Shown here: piece after piece, positions 59,770 to 64,000 of the stretch
Layout: every line of letters starts with the position of its first letter
Numbering within the stretch: position 1 is the stretch's first letter
NCBI GenBank assembly: GCA_036269895.1
Contig: DATBDN010000004.1
Span: 14,872-78,871, forward strand
Direction of reading: 5' to 3'
From: DATBDN01 sp036269895
Lineage (GTDB): Bacteria > Actinomycetota > Thermoleophilia > Solirubrobacterales > Thermoleophilaceae
Length of the DNA: 64,000 nucleotides
Notes under the pieces: generated by a model
Told to the model about the DNA's origin: nothing
What the model saw: only the letters and a program-made list of their open reading frames with translations
Databases searched by the model: none
Program-made: the position numbers and the translations under genes

Positions 59770-61038
59770 ATGACGGGCACGCGGACCGCGCAGTCGCTCG
59801 GGCGGCCTTTCGCATGCCTCTGGGCGGCCTACGCGGTCAGCACGTTCGGCACCTGGCTCGCGTTCGACGCGTTCTCGCTGATCGCGATCATCGTGCTGCA
59901 CGCCGGCCCTGCCCAGGTGTCGCTGCTGGCCGCCGCCGGCCTGGCCGTCGGCGCTGCGGTCGCGGTCCCGCTCGGCCCGTGGGTTGAGTTCCGCCGCAAG
60001 CGGCCGGTGATGATCGCCATGGACCTGACGCGCTTCGCCGCCTTGATCAGCATCCCCGCAGCCTTTGCGCTCGGCCGGCTCACGTTCGCCCAGCTGCTGA
60101 TCGTCGCGGTCGTCGTCGGCTCGGCCGACATCGCCTTCAAGGCCGCCGGCGGCGCTTGTCTCAAGGCGCTCGTCAAGCCCGAACACCTGCTCGTCGCAAA
60201 CGGCCGCTTCGAGTCCACCATGTGGACTGCCACCGCACTGGGCCCACCCCTCGGCGGCGCCATGATTGGCCTGCTCGGCCCCGCGACGACGATCGTCGCG
60301 GACGCGGTCAGCTACCTGCTTTCGGCGCTGGGCATCCGCGCGATCGGCGGCACCGAGAAACCTCCCGAGCGACCGGACACGCCGCGCCTGCGGGCTGGCG
60401 ACCTGCTCGAAGGCTGGCGGCACATCCTCACCAGCGCTGCGCTGCGCCCGCTGTTCTTCAACACCGTGCTGGTCAACGGCCTGATCATGGCCACCGCGCC
60501 GCTCGTCGCCGTGCTGATGCTCGGCGAACTCGGATTCGCGCCGTGGCAGTACGCACTCGCGTTCGGCGCGCCGTGCGTCGGTGGCCTGGTCGGCTCCCGG
60601 CTGTCGCGGCGCATGGTCGCGCGCTTCGGAAAAGACCGGGTCATGCTCGTCGCGGGCAGCCTGCGCGCCTGCTGGTCGATCGGCTTGGCCTGCGTCGTGG
60701 CCGGAACCGGCGGGCTCGCGCTGGTCATCGGGGTCCAGCTCGGCCTGGTCACCTGCGTGGGCGTCTTCAACCCCGTCTTCGCCACCTACCGGCTCGAGCA
60801 GACCCCGGGCGACCGGCTCGCGCGGACGCTGTCGGCGTGGTCGGTCACGAGCAGCGCGACGATCGCGGTGATGACCGCTATCTGGGGCCTGCTGGCCAGC
60901 GTCACGAGCCCGCGCATCGCAATCGCGATCGCGGGCCTGCTCCTGCTGACGACTCCCCTTCTGCTGCCGCGGGCGGCGACCCGCAGGCGGTCTAGCCGGC
61001 CACTGCAGCCGGCTGCTCGACCGGAGCCCGCTCCCTGA
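59770..61038 (+). CDS. major facilitator superfamily transporter (enterobactin-exporter-like)
   Basis: This 422-residue protein has twelve helices; ATG 59770 (TGTRTAQSLG) begins a conserved N-terminus with LWAAYAVSTFGTWLAFDAF. The loop motifs (VEFRRKRPVMIAMD, RLSRRMVARFGKDRVM) fit the DHA3 branch of macrolide and siderophore exporters. Substrate unknown. The final 47 bp overlap the convergent DJ-1/PfpI gene. Confidence 0.85.
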   Translation: MTGTRTAQSLGRPFACLWAAYAVSTFGTWLAFDAFSLIAIIVLHAGPAQVSLLAAAGLAVGAAVAVPLGPWVEFRRKRPVMIAMDLTRFAALISIPAAFALGRLTFAQLLIVAVVVGSADIAFKAAGGACLKALVKPEHLLVANGRFESTMWTATALGPPLGGAMIGLLGPATTIVADAVSYLLSALGIRAIGGTEKPPERPDTPRLRAGDLLEGWRHILTSAALRPLFFNTVLVNGLIMATAPLVAVLMLGELGFAPWQYALAFGAPCVGGLVGSRLSRRMVARFGKDRVMLVAGSLRACWSIGLACVVAGTGGLALVIGVQLGLVTCVGVFNPVFATYRLEQTPGDRLARTLSAWSVTSSATIAVMTAIWGLLASVTSPRIAIAIAGLLLLTTPLLLPRAATRRRSSRPLQPAARPEPAP

Positions 61039-61576
61039 GCAGCTGGATGAACTCGCGCATCCACGCGGGGTGGTCCGGCCACGCCCGCGCCGACACCATC
61101 GCGCCGTCGACCACACCGGCGCCGTCGACGAATTCGCCTCCTGCTCGCACCACGTCGGGCTCCAGCGCCGGATAGGCGGCGCTGCGCCGGCCCGACAACA
61201 CGTCGCTGGCGGCGAGCACGAGCGGGGCGTGACAGATCTGAGCGACGGGCTTCTCATCCGAGAAGAAGTGCCTCACGATGCGCTTCACGTCCGGGTCGTT
61301 GCGGATGTACTCGGGCGCGCGTCCTCCTGGGATCACGAGCGCGACGTAATCGGCCGGGTCGACATCGGCGAATGCGACGTCGGCGGGCCAGGTGTAACCG
61401 GGCTTCTCGGTGTACGTGTCGTAGCCGTCGATGAAGTCGTGGACCACGAACTGCAGCTTCTTCTTGGAGGGGCCGGCCATGTCGACCTCGTAGCCCTCCT
61501 CGAGCAGGCGCTGGTACGGGTACATGACCTCGAGCGACTCGGCGGCGTCACCGGCCAGCAACAGGACCTTCGGCAT
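60992..61576 (-). CDS. DJ-1/PfpI family protein
   Basis: This 194-residue protein has the nucleophile C115 in VAQICHAPLVL beside H116, and E13 nearby. Members are proteases, glyoxalases or deglycases. GGGAGGCTG precedes the ATG. The frame upstream adds only seven residues and lacks a binding site. Confidence 0.87.
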   Translation of the reverse strand: MPKVLLLAGDAAESLEVMYPYQRLLEEGYEVDMAGPSKKKLQFVVHDFIDGYDTYTEKPGYTWPADVAFADVDPADYVALVIPGGRAPEYIRNDPDVKRIVRHFFSDEKPVAQICHAPLVLAASDVLSGRRSAAYPALEPDVVRAGGEFVDGAGVVDGAMVSARAWPDHPAWMREFIQLLRERAPVEQPAAVAG

Positions 61577-61656
61577 CTCAGCCTCCCTGGGGCTCAATTT
61601 TGTGCGGAAGGGTTCTTCTAGCGCCGGTGGCAGCGCGCGTCAATGGCGAGCCGCGG

Positions 61657-62322
61657 CTACGGCACCGCCGGGACGACGGCGAGCGGCGTCTCCTCCGCCA
61701 ACTCGGCCGTGTCGAACGCCGGTGTCTCGAGGCGTGCGACGTTCGCGAACTGCTCGAGGAACGCATCGGCCGGCTCCAGGAAACCCAGCCGCGGCGTGCG
61801 GTAGTGCATCGGCACGACCCAGCGCGCCTGAAGGCGCTTCGCGATCTCCACGGCAGCATCGGCCCCGATCGTCGGGCCGGCGCCGACCGGGACGAACAGC
61901 AGGTCGACGGTGCCGATCGCCGCGGCCTGCTCGTCGCGCAACACCGTCTGGCCGAAGTCGCCGAAGTGCGCGACGCGGGTGCCATCGAGCTCGAAGACGA
62001 AGATCGCGTTCGGGCCGCGCTCCGTTCCAGCGCTGCGGTCGTGCTCAGACGCGATCGCGAGCACTTCGCCGATCGGCGACTCCAACCGTCCCGCCGTCGA
62101 GCGCAGGATTGCCGGCGAGCCGTCCACGGCATCCACTCCGTTGTGGTCGAGGTGCTCGTGCGTGACGAGCACCAGATCGGCGCTGACTCCCGCGATCGCC
62201 GGATAGTCGAACTGCACGCCACGACTCGCAAACGCGGACACGTCCCCGAAGGGGTCGATGACGACGGTGGCGTCGCCCGTGCTCAGGCGAAACGCGGACT
62301 GGCCGTACCACTCAACCTGCAT
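61657..62322 (-). CDS. metal-dependent hydrolase, metallo-beta-lactamase fold (UlaG-like)
   Basis: This 221-residue protein has VTHEHLDHNG (THxHxDH type) and the later VAHFGDFGQ and VVPMHYRTP, matching the L-ascorbate-lactonase-like UlaG group. ATG 62322 follows GGAGG at 9 bases. It overlaps the upstream MFS gene stop by 11 bp, so it is co-translated with that transporter. Confidence 0.85.
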   Translation of the reverse strand: MQVEWYGQSAFRLSTGDATVVIDPFGDVSAFASRGVQFDYPAIAGVSADLVLVTHEHLDHNGVDAVDGSPAILRSTAGRLESPIGEVLAIASEHDRSAGTERGPNAIFVFELDGTRVAHFGDFGQTVLRDEQAAAIGTVDLLFVPVGAGPTIGADAAVEIAKRLQARWVVPMHYRTPRLGFLEPADAFLEQFANVARLETPAFDTAELAEETPLAVVPAVP

Positions 62323-64000
62323 GCTGCACCTCCACGTGCGCGTCGACATGGTGATAGAGGCCGCCGCGCAAAGACGACGCCGCTGCGGCGACCAGGCAGG
62401 CGGCGATCGCGAACAGGAACGCGGCGTGAAGGCCGCTGCGGAACGGCGCGGAGATCAGGTGAGGGAAGAAGGCGCGGCCCGTCAGCACCGCACGGTCGTG
62501 CGTGCCGACGAGCGCCAGCGCGTGCGCCCCGACGAGGTGCTGGACGGGGTTGTAGCCGAGGAAGGCAGCGAACAGGATCGACACCGGCGGGATGTGGGCC
62601 ACATGCGCGGCGGTGGCGGCCGGCACGCCGTGGGCCTCGAGGCCACTGCTCAGCGTGTGGGGCAAGGTCGCGGACAGCCCCGCGATCATCAGCGTGAAGA
62701 AGATGCCGATCGACAACACCTGTGCCGAGTTCTGGAACGTCTGGTTCATGCCGCCCCCGGCGCCGCGGTCAGTGCGTGGCAGGCTGTTCATCACGGCGGC
62801 GCGATTGGGCGACGCGAACAACCCCATCGACAGCCCGGCCAGCAGAAGCGCCCCCGCGAACTGCGGGTAGGCAAAGTCCGTCGGCAGCATCAGCAGCAGT
62901 CCGAAGCTGAAGGCGGCGCCGATCATCCCGCCGGTCGCGAACGGGCGCGCGCCGAAGCGGTCCGACAGGTAGCCGGATGTCGGCCCGGCGATGAGCATCC
63001 CGATCGTCAGCGGCAGCATGTAGACGCCGGCCAGGAGCGGCGTGCGCGTGAAGTTGACGCCGTGCTCGGGCAGCCAGATGCCCTGCAGCCAGATGATGAG
63101 GATGAACTGCAGCCCACCACGCCCCAGCGCGGCGAGGAGGTTGGCGATGTTGCCAGCGGTGAAGGCCCTGATCCGGAAAAGCGACAGGTCGAACATCGGC
63201 GCCGCCACCCTCGTCTCGATCACGGCGAACACGCCGAGCACCACCACCCCCGCCCCGATGAGGCCGAGCACCAGCGGGCTCGTCCAGCCCATGGTGTGTC
63301 CGGCGTAGGGCTGGATGCCGTACGTGATCCCGACGAGCACCGCGATGAGGCCGACGGCGAAGGTGATGTTGCCCAACCAGTCGATCGTGGCCTTCTGGCG
63401 TACCCCGTTGTCCTTGAGCTTCAAGTAGGCCCAGATGGTCCCGAAGATCCCGAACGGCACGGAGACCAGGAAGATCAGGTGCCAGTTGATGGGGGCCAGC
63501 ACGCCGCCGATGACCAGGCCGATGAACGATCCGGCGATGCCCGCGACATTGTTGACGCCGAGGGCCAGCCCGCGCTGATGCGCTGGGAAGGCGTCGGTGA
63601 GGATCGCGCTGGAATTGGCGAACAGGAACGCCCCGCCGACCCCTTGCAACACGCGCATGATGTTCAGCCACCACGCCGCGGCCGAGCCGGTCATCCAGGT
63701 GAGCGACAGCATGATCGAAAAGAAAGTGAAGACGGCGAAGCCGAGGTTGTACATCTTGACCCGGCCGTACATGTCGCCGATGCGCCCGAAGCTCACCACC
63801 AGCACGGCCGTCACCACGAGGAATCCCATGATGAGCCAGAGCAGGTAACTGGTGTTCTGCGGCTTCAGCGGGTCGAGCTTGATGCCCTTGAAGATGTCGG
63901 GCAGCGCGATCAGCAGGATCGACGCGTTGATGGTGACCATGAGGACGCCGAGCGTGGTGTTCGCCAGCGCGACCCACTTGTAGCGGTCGTCGTGGCCGGT
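62312..64000 (-). CDS. DHA2-family MFS transporter, 5' end outside window
   Basis: The frame is open to the window edge, giving at least 562 residues. It carries 14-helix EmrB/QacA features: the NTTLGVLMVTINASILLIAL start near the edge, FGRIGDMYGRVKMY and the long GNIANLLAALGRGGLQF stretch. It is probably a proton-driven drug exporter. The missing N-terminus must be a few tens of residues. The gene is followed by the UlaG-like gene. Confidence 0.88.
   Translation of the reverse strand, partial: TGHDDRYKWVALANTTLGVLMVTINASILLIALPDIFKGIKLDPLKPQNTSYLLWLIMGFLVVTAVLVVSFGRIGDMYGRVKMYNLGFAVFTFFSIMLSLTWMTGSAAAWWLNIMRVLQGVGGAFLFANSSAILTDAFPAHQRGLALGVNNVAGIAGSFIGLVIGGVLAPINWHLIFLVSVPFGIFGTIWAYLKLKDNGVRQKATIDWLGNITFAVGLIAVLVGITYGIQPYAGHTMGWTSPLVLGLIGAGVVVLGVFAVIETRVAAPMFDLSLFRIRAFTAGNIANLLAALGRGGLQFILIIWLQGIWLPEHGVNFTRTPLLAGVYMLPLTIGMLIAGPTSGYLSDRFGARPFATGGMIGAAFSFGLLLMLPTDFAYPQFAGALLLAGLSMGLFASPNRAAVMNSLPRTDRGAGGGMNQTFQNSAQVLSIGIFFTLMIAGLSATLPHTLSSGLEAHGVPAATAAHVAHIPPVSILFAAFLGYNPVQHLVGAHALALVGTHDRAVLTGRAFFPHLISAPFRSGLHAAFLFAIAACLVAAAASSLRGGLYHHVDAHVEVQHAG

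Noticed and set aside
59494..61257. A 587-codon minus-strand frame over the MFS transporter
   Set aside because: It is a shadow of the transporter and DJ-1 genes, with biased composition and no recognisable motif.
1..64000. tRNA, rRNA, insertion sequences or integrase genes
   Set aside because: None was seen by reading. A covariance-model scan would be needed to exclude small RNAs.

Overview
The window is very GC-rich, gene-dense actinobacterial DNA holding about 69 protein genes. There are no RNA genes, insertion sequences or CRISPR arrays that I can see. Gene content points to a deep-branching actinobacterium of the Thermoleophilia (Solirubrobacterales/Gaiellales-like): an InhA-like enoyl reductase in a one-piece FAS-II operon, CHAD/ParA genes, a DUF6351 secreted protein, UdgX, dodecin, an ECF42/DGPF pair and many GTG starts with 4-bp ATGA/GTGA overlaps. 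The taxon is an inference from gene content, not a measurement.

Layout. 0-6.8 kb: mixed housekeeping and regulation (ECF sigma with a membrane partner, UDP-glucuronate decarboxylase-like enzyme, sixA-greA, uppP, STAS protein, aldo/keto reductase). 6.8-15.5 kb: ECF42 sigma with a YCII/DGPF protein, a DHA2 efflux pump with a MarR-like tail, an M20 peptidase, two membrane proteins and a large MalT-like LuxR regulator. 15.6-26.7 kb: a stress/envelope island of small membrane and DUF proteins, a flippase-like protein, a membrane phosphodiesterase-like protein, a metallo-beta-lactamase-fold protein, a ClC channel between two DUF7144 paralogues and an AI-2E-type permease. 26.7-36.6 kb: one long overlapping operon, zwf - GH15 - GMC oxidoreductase - NDH-2 - small membrane protein - cydA - cydB - GAP protein, which reads as a carbohydrate-to-quinol-to-oxygen respiratory module. 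37.1-44.8 kb: a nine-gene FAS-II operon on the minus strand. 44.9-49.3 kb: GAF histidine kinase with NarL-type regulator, amidase, CoA-transferase. 49.3-53.1 kb: CHAD - ParA - CYTH/CHAD operon behind a three-unit PHO-box-like repeat. 53.1-64 kb: DUF6351 secreted esterase-like protein, metallophosphoesterase, F420-type reductase, UdgX, dodecin, transporters, DJ-1/PfpI protein and a second DHA2 pump cut by the window end.

Two candidate new systems stand out. First, nine exact copies of the 17-bp palindrome TCACCC-N5-GGGTGA sit just upstream of gene starts between 16.2 and 26.7 kb, often with a further half-site exactly 7 bp away, and none was noticed by eye elsewhere. They tie the stress/envelope island and the zwf-cydAB operon into one apparent regulon. 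Start-codon spacing suggests that several of its mRNAs are leaderless. Second, a ParA ATPase is translationally coupled between two CHAD-family proteins whose CYTH and CHAD halves are degenerate in complementary ways, with a phosphate-type direct repeat upstream. This suggests a polyphosphate-granule positioning or inheritance system under phosphate control.
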